From contig CM066314.1 of NCBI GenBank assembly GCA_033807775.1, positions 151,145,429 through 151,209,428 on the forward strand: 64,000 bases of DNA, written 5' to 3'. The number at the start of each line of letters is the position of its first letter. Positions within the stretch are counted from its first letter, which is position 1. The translations under genes were made by a program, and so were the position numbers. Source of the stretch: Saussurea involucrata. Taxonomy: Eukaryota; Streptophyta; Magnoliopsida; Asterales; Asteraceae. Below are positions 1-11,187 of this stretch, in pieces. The notes beneath the pieces were generated by a model. It made no database searches, was not told where the DNA came from, and worked only from the letters and a program-made list of their open reading frames with translations.

Positions 1-204
1 CATACATTTTAATTAATTTTATTATTTATAAAATCATGTAACTAACAATTAGACATATTATTTAGTTGTCCTAAAAATAAATATTATTTAATTTATAATT
101 ATGAAAATAATACGAAAGTGTATGCAAATTTTGGTTGGAGTTTCAAATAGGTTGTCAAATATTAAGAGAAAATTGTGCAAGACCACTCGACCTTTTAGTT
201 ACGA
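1..204. other. AT-rich flank left of the Helitron end
   Basis: AT-rich DNA with no ORF that resembles a known protein. I see no gene, tRNA or element terminus here. Base 204 is the host A on the plus strand that abuts the proposed Helitron 3' end. Confidence 0.4.
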
Positions 205-235
205 CTAGTCAGTATACCCGCGCGATGCGACGGGT
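205..235 (-). other. Helitron 3' terminus: hairpin plus CTAG
   Basis: Plus-strand 216-235 reads ACCCGCGCGATGCGACGGGT. It folds into a stem of about seven GC pairs with one bulged A. On the minus strand the hairpin is followed by ATACTGA and then CTAG (208-205), and the next base is T. Hairpin, roughly ten-base spacer, CTRR and host T match the Helitron 3' end. GC content here contrasts sharply with the AT-rich flanks. Confidence 0.65.
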
Positions 236-1300
236 GATAAATTTTTATTGGAAATCACACGCCTTTGTCCCGACGGTATCTAGGTTATTGGTATATCCCA
301 AATGCATTATTAAAGCTAAGGAACTTAAAATCCAAGAAGAACATCTAAGACCAAACGATAGAACAAATCCAGTTAATACGATTCATTGTTTTAAAAGTCC
401 AGGGATTTGATTCAAAATGTGTTTAACTATTACAAACCAACACAACTATAAACCAACCAAAGTCTCTTTTTACCATGGCCGACTCTTTTCTTCCTGTAAA
501 AGATCCAATGAACTATATTGGTCTTGTGAATTGTCCGTCCATGTGCAAGACCTTCGTCACCTTGCTTGCTTAAGTGAGAGCTGGATTTGCCATCATCGGG
601 TCTTCGTTTTATTAATGCCTCAAGGAGGACACGTTGACTTCACAAAATTATCTTGTTAGAACTTGTGATAATATTAGTTCTTTGTATCATATGAATTGGC
701 TATTTGGCTCCGTCACTTAAATTCAAACATTTTTGTTCGTATTTGGATGATTATAACCTTTTCAGTTGTTAAGTACAGACCATTAAGACTTAGTGAGCTT
801 AATGGGACTCATAGTTTATTCGATAGTTTATTCGAATTCGATAGTTTATTCGGTATATTTTGATAATGGCTTAATGATATTAAAAGTGACTTAATTAATA
901 AGCTTCTAGGATGAGTTTTATGAAGAAAGATAAGTTTTTTTTTCCTTCAAACTTGTCCTCCCAAGTCCCAAGTAAAAAAACATGATCTTTCTTCATCTCA
1001 ACATTTATCAATCTATAAAACCAACTTTATCCATTCAGGACTTGATACAAACAACAAAACCCATCCTTCTTTTTGCACATAAACAATGTTTTATTCGTGA
1101 GAAAACAATGAAGACAATCTTTCATATTTGACTATAACTAACAACAAGATACAATAGCAACTGATCAAACAATATTTGACACAATTAAATTCTCTTAAAA
1201 AAATCACTCACCAACCTTAAAAAATTCAAGGGTTCTTCATTTTAATCCTCAATTTTTTAGCAAGGGTTTATTGTCCTCGTTATCAGAAATATAGTCCGGG
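236..1300. other. Helitron body, no recognisable cargo
   Basis: AT-rich sequence with short ORFs that resemble nothing I know. A short direct repeat of a CGATAGTTTATTCG-like motif occurs around 819-855. I see no gene and no RNA gene. Confidence 0.3.
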
Positions 1301-1324
1301 TTCTCCACAATATGCGTTTTTTTT

Positions 1325-1433
1325 GGTACAACCACGCAAAGGCACTCTGACATCTTCAAATCTACCTCATTATCAGAAGTGCCAACGTTTTTGGTACAAC
1401 CACGCAAAGGCACTCCGACATCTTCAAATCTAC
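1325..1433. repeat. Two-copy direct repeat, offset 68 bp
   Basis: A segment beginning GGTACAACCACGCAAAGGCA at 1325 is repeated at 1393 and stays nearly identical for about 40 bases (one C/T difference). The copies lie within a short minus-strand ORF of unknown identity (1249-1479). It is a simple tandem duplication inside the Helitron body. Confidence 0.7.
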
Positions 1434-1830
1434 CGGAATTGAACGGCTGAGATTGAATATCTCCAAAAAGGTCGTCCAAAGACTCAAAACTTTGTTCAGC
1501 TGTTCGTTGCTAGTGCAAATCTGTTCACATGAATATCTGATAAGTTAAGTATTCTTAAAATCAACAACCGATTGAAGAACCAATCGAAAACCATAGGGAG
1601 ACATTGAAAACCTTACCCATTAAGGGAGTCAAGGTTAGTTCACAGCTTTCACAAAGATCAAATACAACCACCATTATTTTGTAGGGAGGAGATTTGTATG
1701 GCCTTCTTATAGGAGGGGGATAACAGTAGAAAATATATTGGATTTTTTTTACTTGATAGCAGCAGCTATTAGAAGTATCAAATCCATAGGAGAATATTGC
1801 CACCTACAAAATAAAAATGAATAGCATACA

Positions 1831-1950
1831 AACAAGCTTGGAGTCTCCTTGCACATGGATATGCCTAAATCCTCTCTCAAAAGCATATCTCAATCCTATA
1901 ATGACAGCTCGGTATTCAACAACACTGAGACCTTCAGTGTGACGATAAAC
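1831..1950 (-). pseudogene. RNase H-like protein exon fragment
   Basis: The minus strand has an acceptor-like AG (1952-1951) followed by an open stretch. It reads as an RNase H fold core: a VVEYRAVIIGLRYA segment, then a FRHIHVQGDSKLVC segment. The first corresponds to the N/VAEYRA helix and the second to the VQGDSxLV strand and catalytic Asp of plant RNase H domain proteins. A GT follows the Leu-Val codons, so the exon may end near 1831. No other exon of the gene was recognised, so this is a lone fragment and I read it as Helitron cargo. Family assignment is from memory of the motif; a RNase H from a retroelement is less likely given the flanking splice signals. Confidence 0.6.
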
Positions 1951-3643
1951 CTACAAGACTTCAAGATATATTAGATAGCCAAATACAACAAAAATTTACT
2001 ACATAAAGAGTTGATTGATAGATGGCAAATCTATATATCAATGAGAGAGAGGCGTACCATGTCAATCCACAGTTTTTTGATCGAGAGATGAAGAATACGT
2101 TTGTTTAGATGGAGAATATGACAGAGACTAATCAATGCTACAAATAGATTAGCATTATCATGATCTTGGAATGAAGGCACATGCAAAATATTGAGAAAGA
2201 GTGACAATTGAAAGAAATTGTAGCAAGTGGAAGTATTTGGCCCCTATGTATTTGAAATCGCAGAAAATCGAGAGTTGTAATTTGAAATCAAAGTTCTTCC
2301 CCTTTTTGCTTGAATTTGAAATCAACGTTTTCCCATGAATTTGACTGTCCATGGCTGCTGCTCTTCTCCGATAGTCTACATATTGAGAGCCAGAAAACAT
2401 ACCTGGAAAATCTGAAATGAAGAGTAGATGCAAAACCACCAATGCAACCTTGAGCCGAGAAAGCCTGAAAGTAATCTTACGAACAAAGGAGACACCCTAA
2501 TTATTCATATGAATTCAAAATTCAAACAATAAGCGTCGATCACCTCTTCTATCTACAAAGATGCATCAACAGATTGTATATCATGCATATGAAGGTGTAA
2601 CTAAGAGATTTTAGGTTTTTGTGCATTAAACAATGATACTCAATGCATCAAAACTTGTTTTTAAGATTGTGGTATAAATGCATTATAAGAAAGTATAGAT
2701 ATAAGCAAAACATTATGCATCTTACTCAATATTATCAAATGCATTTGCTGTGAATCATGACTTGTTCACATTAAATAAAAACTTGTAAAAAATATATATT
2801 ATACAATACAAACATAAAAGGGAGTAGTTAAACAAAACTTGTCCATAAGATTGCACAAGGACCATGAAAAGCTTTATACCTTCAAGGCTTCAATTTTGAA
2901 ATTGCAACTAAAATGGTCCTCCCTTGTGCTTCAAGCTCTACTCTACAAAATTATAGCCCCCAACAATAAGGTCAATAAATGAAAGGAGCATAATAAGAAA
3001 AAGCACACATGATATTGTAAAATTCCAATGTATATGTATACTCCAATTTAAACTCGTAAAAAAATAAGCACCAAGACTAAAATATAGTTTGTATGATCCT
3101 GTTCCTGTATATGACATAGAGAAACAATATTAGACAAAATTTTAAGTGGATCAGTTTTAGCGGAAATTTTAGCTGAAAAAATTCAACTTTATATTCGAGA
3201 TGTTTTGTGCTGCATCGTGTGCGGGTACGTATCTAGTCATTTAATAAAGGAACGAAAGTTATGAAGTACCGGTACTCCTCATCTATTTGACTCCGGTATC
3301 ATCAGAGTGGTCACACAAAATACGATCAAATCACAGAGAGGTAGCTGGAGTGCGGTAATTTGTATGAAATCAAGCGCCATTGACTTGCTAATCATCATCT
3401 TTTATTGATTCATTGAGCTATCTATGGCTGCTTTGTTGTCATCGTCGTGGGTGGCGAACATCATGCTCGCAATCCACGAGAAGAAAACCATATTGGTCGA
3501 TCTCTATCGCCCTCTTCGCAACTACCTAGTTTTCAATTACTCAGAACCCGAGGCTCAGAACCCATAAGACGACTTCTACGCAAATTGATAGGTTCCACAA
3601 ATTCTGGTAAAACTGATGACATTGAATAAGAAAAGATGAATAC
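1951..3643. other. Helitron body between RNase H and SNARE fragments
   Basis: Mostly AT-rich intron-like sequence. A plus-strand ORF from 3424 (MAALLSSSWVANIM..., about 48 codons, ending near 3570) looks like a real coding start, but I do not recognise it. A minus-strand ORF at 2158-2442 is also unidentified. Either may be a further captured fragment. Nothing else is supportable. Confidence 0.3.
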
Positions 3644-3869
3644 CCGGCTAAGATCCTGCTCGATATCGGCTGCAGTCATGTGTGTCCTAGTGATCTGCTC
3701 ACCCTGTTGATGCAACGTGATCATGGTCTTGGTGGCATCTTCTCTTATGTTTTCCACAAGCTTTAAGGCACTGTCTCTTATGTTTTCCGCAATCTTTAAG
3801 GCACTGTGAATGGCGTTTGTAGTCTCTTCAGCCTTATACGCATTCTTGCACATCTTGGTTCTCTATTCC
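3644..3869 (-). pseudogene. SNAP25/SNAP33-like SNARE exon fragment
   Basis: The minus strand encodes the start of a Qb-SNARE motif typical of plant SNAP33: ENQDVQE, then after a frameshift YKAEETT, LKIAENIRD and LHQQGEQITRTH, then AADIEQDLSR directly before a GT donor (3643-3642). SNAP33 proteins act with syntaxins in plasma-membrane and cell-plate fusion. The copy is broken: a frame change lies near 3838-3845, and a 33-bp in-frame tandem duplication repeats the ENIRD segment. Only one exon is seen. Orientation matches the clathrin and RNase H fragments, which supports capture by one element rather than a local gene. Confidence 0.75.
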
Positions 3870-4191
3870 ACATTCGCAACACCAACAACATTCTCATTAT
3901 ACGTCTATCTTCTTAAAATGAAATCTACTCATCACTATGCAATATAAAGCCAGTCTTGTTCTATTTAGTCATACAAAAGCCACAAAATTTTGATGTTGCA
4001 TACAGCTAGAAGCTGAAAAGGTTTAACTTAAAATCAAGTGAACAGCTACAAAATCATAATTTAACATATACTACAAACTACTTGCTGAACTATATAAGCA
4101 TGGTACCATTATGCCAAATATTTGCTTACTCTACTTTGGAAAATTGATGCACATACACAAAGATTCTCAAAAGACCAAGAAAAAAAATTAC

Positions 4192-4693
4192 CAAATTATC
4201 GGCACCAGGTAGATTTCCTCTTTTTGCAAGATTGACAGCAACCTTCAGGTGCACTAACACGTCATGTTAGGATTCCAAAATAAAAAGAACTGCATGTCAG
4301 TTGTTGGTGAAACAGCTTTAGAATCTTACTTGTCCATGGACAAAAGGCACAATTGTCGATTCATTTGCAGTTGCATATATGATCTGATCACGTCCATTGA
4401 CAACATAAAAGCCCCCAACTTATGAAAGCTTCAAAGGTCAAAACAATTGGATCTAGGCTAATTCTATTCCTATAAACCGCTTTAGCTGTTTGAAGGTCAT
4501 ATATGAATAGAACTTGGTTATTTTTTAGATCAAACCATACTTGTGAGATATTCGCAAAGTCAATAATAAATATGTTTTATAAAAATATTTGAGCAATAAA
4601 AAGTTCCATAAACATGAATTGAGACGAAGTACCTGCATGGAAACTTGAAGATCATCTTCAAAATTCGGAGGGAAGAAGAGGTCTGCTTGTTTA
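4192..4693 (-). pseudogene. Clathrin heavy chain gene fragment, three exons
   Basis: Three minus-strand exon pieces match consecutive parts of the N-terminal propeller and linker of clathrin heavy chain. Exon a (4693-4633, continued across Copia-1 at 19400-19388) reads QADLFFPPNFEDD and ends CAG before GT. Exon b (about 4551-4330) reads ISHKYGLI, an in-frame TAA, then after a shift YDLQTAKAVYRNRIS, and after another shift STIVPFVHGQ before GT. Exon c (about 4257-4192) reads AVNLAKRGNLPGADNL before GT. Clathrin heavy chain forms the coat of vesicles at the plasma membrane and trans-Golgi. Introns are retained, so the copy is DNA-based and not a processed pseudogene. Several stops and frameshifts make it non-functional. 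Confidence 0.8.
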
Positions 4694-5153
4694 TGTTGGA
4701 ATAATCATGATTTGTATTTGATAGATAATAAGATGACAAGAAAACATACCCGATGATCCTGAGGATCCAGTGAAAGCATTAAACATGTTTGCCATCGATT
4801 AACGGGTTCCCAGAACGAGGTGATCGTATTATGATGGGATGATGATCGATCTTGAGAGAGTCGATCGTGGGGAGGCACACGGCTGTTTATGAGTAATATG
4901 TCATTAGGGTTAAATGTATGATTAGGGTACTCTATTTATAATAAGAGTATCTACACTTTTAACCCTTGGTGTTTATTATGTGCCATATAATTCCCCATAG
5001 TTCCAATCACCTAATGGAAAACCCTATAGTATGTCAATAATAGTAAATACGCCCATCATATATTTACCAGACATAGGGATTTCAGTTATTGTCAATTATC
5101 ATATCAGGAATGATAAACGATCAGTGACGGTCACTTTTAAGGTGGTTCCAACA
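4694..5153 (-). repeat. Copia-1 3' LTR
   Basis: 460 bp, TG...CA, nearly identical to 18928-19387. On the minus strand a TATA-like TTATAAATAGAG lies at 4941-4930. PPT GTGGGAGAA abuts at 5162-5154. Confidence 0.95.
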
Positions 5154-5162
5154 TTCTCCCAC
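5154..5162 (-). other. Copia-1 polypurine tract
   Basis: The minus strand reads GTGGGAGAA directly upstream of the 3' LTR, the expected place for plus-strand DNA priming. Confidence 0.8.
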
Positions 5163-5472
5163 TTGACCAAGCGATCTTTTATCTATGAGTACCAATAAGT
5201 CCGGCCGGGATAATACTCATTTTGTTTTAAACTGAAATCATAGCTAATAAGTACAGCCGTAGAGAAGAATATCAACTCAGGACCCCCACTAGTCAAACTA
5301 TGACTCAAATTTAAAACTGAATAAGCAATGATCAATTGACTAAGACAAATTTCGTTATAATAATGTCCATACGCCATTATGAGCTCAAAGCGTAACTAAT
5401 GGACAAACAAAATCTGAATATAGAGGAAAATTTATGAAGATAATAATAATGACCAATAAGTACAACATGCTA

Positions 5473-8325
5473 TTAAATTAAGTCTTTTGTAAGCCCCATC
5501 TTCGACACGTGTCCTACGAAGACATTAGGAGGAAGACCTTTGGTCATTGGATCCGCTAGCATATTCTTTGTACTTATGTACTCAATACAAAGGACATTTT
5601 CCTCAACCCGTTCGCGCACGAACAGATACTTTGTATCAAGATACAGCCCAGCGCCAGTTGAACTGTTACTGTTCGAGAAAGTTACGGCAGCTGAGTTATC
5701 ACAGTAAAGCTTCAATGGTCTAGAAATGGAGTTGACGATTTTGAGTCCACTGACCAGGTTCCTTAACAACATCCCATGACAAGAGGCATTATAAACGGCA
5801 ACGTATTCAGCCATCATGGTGGACGTTGTAGTCAGCCTCTGTTTATGACTCCGCCAGGAGATAGGTCCACCAGCTAACATAAATATGTACCCAGAAGTAG
5901 ATTTCTTATCTTCCTTGCATTTAGCAAAATCGGAATCAGAATATCCTACTACTTCTAAGTTGTCACTTCTTCTATAAGTTAATTTGTAGTCTTTGGTCCC
6001 TTGCAGATATCGTAGAACCTTTTTAGCCGCTTTCCAGTGTGCTATTCCGGGATTAGATAAGTAACGTCCCAGCATACCAGCGATATAAGCGATATCCGGA
6101 CGAGTACAGACCTGAGCATACATAATGCTCCCTACTACAGACGAATAAGGTATCATCCTCATTTCTTCCTTTTCAATCTCAGTGCTCGGAGCTTGGAAAG
6201 AACCAAACACGTCCCCTTTAACTACTGGAGCTACAGTGGGTGTACAGTGCTGCATGTTATAGCGTTTTAAGATACGCTCAATATATGCGTTTTGAGAAAG
6301 TCCCAAAACACCATTATGCCTATCTCGATGTATTTCGATACCAATGACATAAGAGGCATCACCGAGATCTTTCATGTCGAAATTTTGCGAAAGCATCCGC
6401 TTCGACTCATGCAGCATATCCAAGTTGTTACTTGCTAGTAGGATGTCATCTACGTACAAGACAAGGATTATAAAGTTACTCCCACTGATCTTGAGATAGG
6501 TGCATTGATCCACTTGATTCTTTAGAAAACCTTGCTCTTTTACGATTTTATGGAACTTGAGGTACCATTGTCGTGATGCCTGCTTCAACCCATAAATGGA
6601 TTTCTTCAACTTGCAGACCATATGCTCTTTACCTTCTGGAATGAATCCTTCAGGTTGTCGCATGTATACGTCTTCTTGCAAGTCTCCATTTAAGAATGTG
6701 GTCTTGACATCCATCTGATGTAACTCTAAATCATAATGAGCTACAAGTGCCATAACAATCCTTAAAGAATCTTTACGAGAGACAGGAGAGAAGGTCTCTT
6801 GATAATCGATTCCTTCCTTTTGAGTAAAGCCTTTTGCAACCAGTCTGGCCTTATAGCGTTCGATGTTTCCTTTCGGGTCTAATTTGGTTTTGAAGACCCA
6901 TTTACAACCGATAGTTTTGGATCCTTCAGGAAGTTCAACCAAGTCCCAAACATCATTGTGTTGCATGGAATTAAGCTCTTCAATCATGGCTTCATTCCAC
7001 TGAGTGGCCTGATCACTATTAATGGCTTCTCGATAAGAGGTAGGATCAGTAAGCTTTCCAATGTCCTCAACTTCAGATAAAAAGGTTACGAAATCATCAA
7101 AATTTGTGGCCCTGCGTGCCCTAGATGATCTCCTGAGTTGATTTTCCGGTTCAGTAACAGAAGGAGTGGAATCAGTGATATTAGGTTCAGCGTTCGGAAG
7201 CGATGATGATGTTCCCTCGGTATTTTGGTTAGGAGGAGCATGATCAGTGATATTAGGAGCAGCGGTGGGTACAAGAGGAATTATCGGAGGAATAAGTATA
7301 CCGGAAGAATGGTTTCCCCCCGCTTCTTGTACTTCTTGCAAATCTGAGTCATGATTTGTCGTGCTCCCACTGATCTTTGAGTTCTCAAGAAATGTGGCAT
7401 GCTGCGTGTCAATGATGCTCGTAGTGTGGGAATAACAGTAAAACCGATAACCTTTTGAGTTATCAGGATAACCGATAAAGAAACATGTAAGGGTTTTAGG
7501 ATCCAGTTTCTTTAAGTTAGGGTTATAGACTTTTGCTTCGGCAGGACAGCCCCATACTTTCATATATTTTAGACTCGGTTTCCTACCTGTCCAGATTTCA
7601 TAAGGAGTTTTAGGGACAGATTTTGATGGAACCCTATTGAGTATATGAACGGCTGTTTTTAATGCCTCAGTCCATAGGAAAGTAGGTAAGTTAGTGTTAG
7701 CAAGCATACTTCTCACCATGTCCATTAAGGTTCTGTTTCTCCTTTCAGCAACACCATTTTGTTGAGGAGAACCAGGCATGGTGTATTGGTTAATTATGCC
7801 ATGTTCCTTGCAAAAGTTATAGAAAGGACCAGGAGCTTGACCAATATCAGTATGTCTACCATAATACTCACCTCCTCTATCTGATCTCACAACTTTTATT
7901 TTATGATCAAGTTGGTTTTCAACCAAAGTTTTAAAATCAATAAAAGTTTGTAAGGATTCATATTTTTCCTTAATCAGATATAGGTGCATATAACGCGAAT
8001 AATCGTCAATAAATGTAATAAATGATGTATGTCCTGTGATTGATGCGGGATAAGGACCACTAATATCAGTGTGAATTATTTCCAACAAGTTGGAACTTCT
8101 AGTAGCTCCTTTCTTATTCCCTTTTGCCATTTTTCCTTTGAGGCACTTAATACATGTTTCAAAATCACTAAAATCAAGAGAATGTAAGATTCCATCCTTT
8201 ACGAGTCGAGTCATTCGATCTCGTGAGATGTGGCCGAGACGTTTATGCCACAACATGGAGGAATTCTCTAATTGTTTAGGTGATTTTGTTGTTTTAGTTA
8301 CGTCATCAATATTAAGTGACAACAA
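5473..8325 (-). CDS. Copia-1 pol: integrase, reverse transcriptase, RNase H
   Basis: An open frame of 950 codons. Order of domains: the integrase zinc region (HKRLGH ... CIKCLKGK, residues about 28-65); the DDE core with HTDISGP, RSDRGGEY and the PQQNGVAERRNRT motif that carries the catalytic Glu; then RT with KWVFK, ARLVAKGFTQ, the QMDVKTTFLNG motif and the active site LYVDDI; then RNase H with SDSDFAKC and the conserved Glu in TMMAEYVA. It copies the element's RNA and inserts the DNA. The frame is fully open to its TAA stop. It is offset by one base from the gag-protease frame at about 8320, where the two ORFs overlap, so a frameshift would stop a single polyprotein being made. The core catalytic motifs look intact. 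Confidence 0.92.
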   Translation of the reverse strand: MLSLNIDDVTKTTKSPKQLENSSMLWHKRLGHISRDRMTRLVKDGILHSLDFSDFETCIKCLKGKMAKGNKKGATRSSNLLEIIHTDISGPYPASITGHTSFITFIDDYSRYMHLYLIKEKYESLQTFIDFKTLVENQLDHKIKVVRSDRGGEYYGRHTDIGQAPGPFYNFCKEHGIINQYTMPGSPQQNGVAERRNRTLMDMVRSMLANTNLPTFLWTEALKTAVHILNRVPSKSVPKTPYEIWTGRKPSLKYMKVWGCPAEAKVYNPNLKKLDPKTLTCFFIGYPDNSKGYRFYCYSHTTSIIDTQHATFLENSKISGSTTNHDSDLQEVQEAGGNHSSGILIPPIIPLVPTAAPNITDHAPPNQNTEGTSSSLPNAEPNITDSTPSVTEPENQLRRSSRARRATNFDDFVTFLSEVEDIGKLTDPTSYREAINSDQATQWNEAMIEELNSMQHNDVWDLVELPEGSKTIGCKWVFKTKLDPKGNIERYKARLVAKGFTQKEGIDYQETFSPVSRKDSLRIVMALVAHYDLELHQMDVKTTFLNGDLQEDVYMRQPEGFIPEGKEHMVCKLKKSIYGLKQASRQWYLKFHKIVKEQGFLKNQVDQCTYLKISGSNFIILVLYVDDILLASNNLDMLHESKRMLSQNFDMKDLGDASYVIGIEIHRDRHNGVLGLSQNAYIERILKRYNMQHCTPTVAPVVKGDVFGSFQAPSTEIEKEEMRMIPYSSVVGSIMYAQVCTRPDIAYIAGMLGRYLSNPGIAHWKAAKKVLRYLQGTKDYKLTYRRSDNLEVVGYSDSDFAKCKEDKKSTSGYIFMLAGGPISWRSHKQRLTTTSTMMAEYVAVYNASCHGMLLRNLVSGLKIVNSISRPLKLYCDNSAAVTFSNSNSSTGAGLYLDTKYLFVRERVEENVLCIEYISTKNMLADPMTKGLPPNVFVGHVSKMGLTKDLI

Positions 8326-8973
8326 AGACTGTGAGAATTATGATCTAGTTCCAATTTATACAGTAATCCATCCAAGAAACCTCGACCAAGTAATTCATTA
8401 TTATGAGTAATAGCAATCTTGCCGCAACCATGAATTATTACATAACCTTCAAGGTCTAGTCTAGATATGGATACAAGGTTCCGAGTAATTCTCGGTACAT
8501 ATAAGGTATCCACTAGTCTAATACACTTTCCGGTACTCATATGTAAATTTAAAGTTCCCATGGCTTCGACATCTAAGAGATCACCACTTCCAACTCTAAG
8601 TTTTCTTTGGCCCTTTGGTAGCTTCTGGATTGTAAGGAATCCCTGCATTGAGTTTGTCACATGGACCATAGAACCAGAGTCACCCCACCATGTATTAATA
8701 GGGACATCAGTAGTAAAGGAATCAAATATTACATAAAGAATGTTACCTTTCTTAGCTAGCCATTCCTTGAACTTAGGGCAATCTTTCTGTCTGTGCCCTT
8801 TGGCACGACAGAATTTGCAGCTAGGTTTGTTAGACAAGGATTTAGAGCCAGAGGCAACGACACCATGATTATTATCCTTTTGGACTTTATTTCCAGTCTG
8901 ATTACCGTGATTACCCTTCCTTTTCTTAGAATTAGTAGTGGTTGTCAGGTGAACAGCTTCAGGTTGTACCAGC
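8298..8973 (-). pseudogene. Copia-1 gag C-terminal part and protease
   Basis: This is the part of the gag-protease frame left of the Gypsy-1 insertion. It has a basic stretch with TTTTNSKKRKG, one CCHC zinc knuckle (CKFCRAKGHRQKDC) for RNA packaging, and the aspartic protease motif WGDSGSMVHV. The reading frame would join the gag piece at 17273-17855 if Gypsy-1 and one TSD copy were absent. It runs into pol through a one-base shift near 8320. It is split, so no complete Gag can be made from this copy. Confidence 0.85.
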
Positions 8974-10464
8974 TGTAACATCCCTTATCTTTAAAACACT
9001 CATTTAACGGAAAGTAACCTTAAGATACAGCGGAAAATTTGTAATTAAAACATTTAGATAAAATCCCATAATCTTATAGAAAAGAGTACAAGTTTGCAAC
9101 TTAAAACCAATAAGTTTGAGACAAACAATATTCAACTGAAAAGTTTAGAGAATCCAAAACTATCATTCATCAAAAGAAAATATAAGCTGCTGAGCTGCCG
9201 CAAATCCAAAAGCTTCAAGCTGGAGCCTTTCCTTTATTCTTCGAAGATGTACCTGCCACTAAAAGATGAATAACAACGGGGTAAGCTTTCGCTTAGTGAG
9301 CACGCACCTATACCACATATCATCATGCATACATACTCGCATAAACATAGCAATCACATACATGTAACATCCTTCCATTCCTTAAGGCACAAAGCCAATA
9401 AGGAAGGTCATAACTAGACACTGGTACCAGGCCTCTTCATACATAACATATTCCCTAGGGGTATTACTACCACCATAGGTACTCTTTCCTTTGGCAAAGC
9501 CAACATACACATAATCACACATGCAATCCAACTACATACACATAACTTACATAATATAGGTAGAGTACTCACCTGTCAAGATTTCAATTACCAAGTACTT
9601 CACAGTGTATAATAATCACCTCGTACCACCTATAACATTCATACATACACATATCATAACAAGCCCAAAATGGAACTCTAATTCTATCCCAACTCTCATC
9701 CCGAAATGACATAGCTAGGATAGTCCAAATACCATAAAACTTTGCCAAACATCCCATTTCATACACCCCATTTCTATTGATTTCTAAACATAATACACAT
9801 ACCTTGCAATTCTAGACCGCGAACAACAATCCTCCTAGAACCTTTCACAACTTGAATCTTCCAAAATCACCAAATCTTTCGCCTGGAAAATACAGCAACT
9901 TCGGACACTTGGTTCTCTCTACTGGGAACTCCGATGCCAAATCCCTCCGGTCAGAATGTAGATTAGAGGGTCGTGAAGTCGCTGTCCAAATTTCACGACG
10001 ATCCAACGGTTAACGAAGGAGAATCGGTCGATCTTTCACAGCAGCTCACAAGAACTCCGAAAATCCCTTTCACAGCAACTTCGGACACTTGGTTCTCTCT
10101 ACTGGGAACTCCGATGCCAAATCCCTCCGGTCAGAATGTAGATTGGAGGGTCGTGAAGTCGCTGTCCAAATTTCACGACGATCCAACGGTTAACGAAGGA
10201 GAATCGGTCGGTCTTTCACAGCAGCTCACAAGAACTCCGAAAATCCCTTTATCTTTTCTCTCTTCTTTGCTAAAGAAACAAATGGCTGCAAATGAGGGTG
10301 TTTAGGGTTTCCATCCCCTTTACATACATGCCAAAACACACCCTCATCTTACAAAATTGATAAACTGGCCCCTAGATTCCTGAACACGTACATAACGACC
10401 CAAAAATTAACTCAACCCCAAAAGAGACAGTTAAATCACGTAAATTGGGAAACGGGGTGTTACA
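8974..10464 (-). repeat. Gypsy-1 3' LTR
   Basis: 1491 bp, about 99.3% identical by eye to the partner. It contains a 180-bp tandem duplication (9893-10252). The PPT AGTGGGGGAGAGT follows at 10477-10465 on the minus strand. Confidence 0.95.
9893..10252. repeat. 180-bp tandem duplication in Gypsy-1 LTR
   Basis: Two head-to-tail units of exactly 180 bp start at CAGCAACTTCGGACACTTGG (9893 and 10073). The same pair occurs in the other LTR (16701 and 16881), so the duplication predates this insertion. Confidence 0.9.
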
Positions 10465-10477
10465 ACTCTCCCCCACT
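10465..10477 (-). other. Gypsy-1 polypurine tract
   Basis: The minus strand reads AGTGGGGGAGAGT adjoining the 3' LTR. Confidence 0.8.
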
Positions 10478-10503
10478 TACCAGGATTTCGTCCTCGAAAT
10501 CGA

Positions 10504-11187
10504 TCAGACTTGGAAGATTTCCGGATAATTCGATCTCATCTCAGCTTCCGGTTCCCATGTCCATTCTGATCCTTTTCGGTGTTCCCACTGAACTTTCATT
10601 AAGCTGATCTCCTTGTTTCGCAAGGATTTGGTCTTCCTTTCCAAGATTGCTATCGGTCTCTCAATATAATTCAACCGTTCGTCGACCTGTATGTCATCTA
10701 TAGGGACATGCGCCGACTCGTCAGCTAAACACTTCCTCAACTGAGATACGTGGAAGGTGTTGTGTATCAGACTGAGTTCCGGCGGAAGCTCCAGCCGGTA
10801 CGCAACCTTCCCAACCCGTGCTATCACCTTGAAAGGTCCGATAAACCTAGGGCCTAGCTTGCCCCTCTTCCGGAATCGGATCACCCCTTTCCAAGGTGAT
10901 ACCTTCAACAAAACATTATCTCCCACGTTGAACTCCAGATCCGACCTTCGCTTGTCGGCGTAACTCTTTTGACGACTCTGTGCGGTTCGTAGCCTATCCC
11001 GAATCATCTCAATACTTTCCGTCGTTTTCTGAACCACTTCTGTGCTGCTTAACTCCCGCTGGCCTACCTCTCTCCAACAGATAGGAGTCCTACATCTTCT
11101 CCCGTACAACATCTCATACGGAGGCATGCCAATACTGGCATGGAAACTGTTGTTGTATGAGAACTCAGCCAACGGTAAATACATATC
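10504..11187 (-). pseudogene. Gypsy-1 integrase C-terminus and chromodomain-like tail
   Basis: This is the last segment of the gag-pol frame, cut off from the rest by a TAG (11190-11188) at a position that is normally Trp in the GGSWD motif of this family. It contains the LAEFSYNNSFHASI integrase helix, the GPF / GKVAYRLELP / HNTFHVSQLRKC region of the integrase C-terminal domain, and an end segment KVQWEHRKGSEWTWEPE resembling a chromodomain. Chromodomains steer chromovirus integration towards particular chromatin marks. Everything but the single stop is in frame with the upstream ORF. Confidence 0.85.

Noticed and set aside
1844..4693. A functional host gene on the minus strand
   Set aside because: Exons belong to three different proteins and contain stops and frameshifts.
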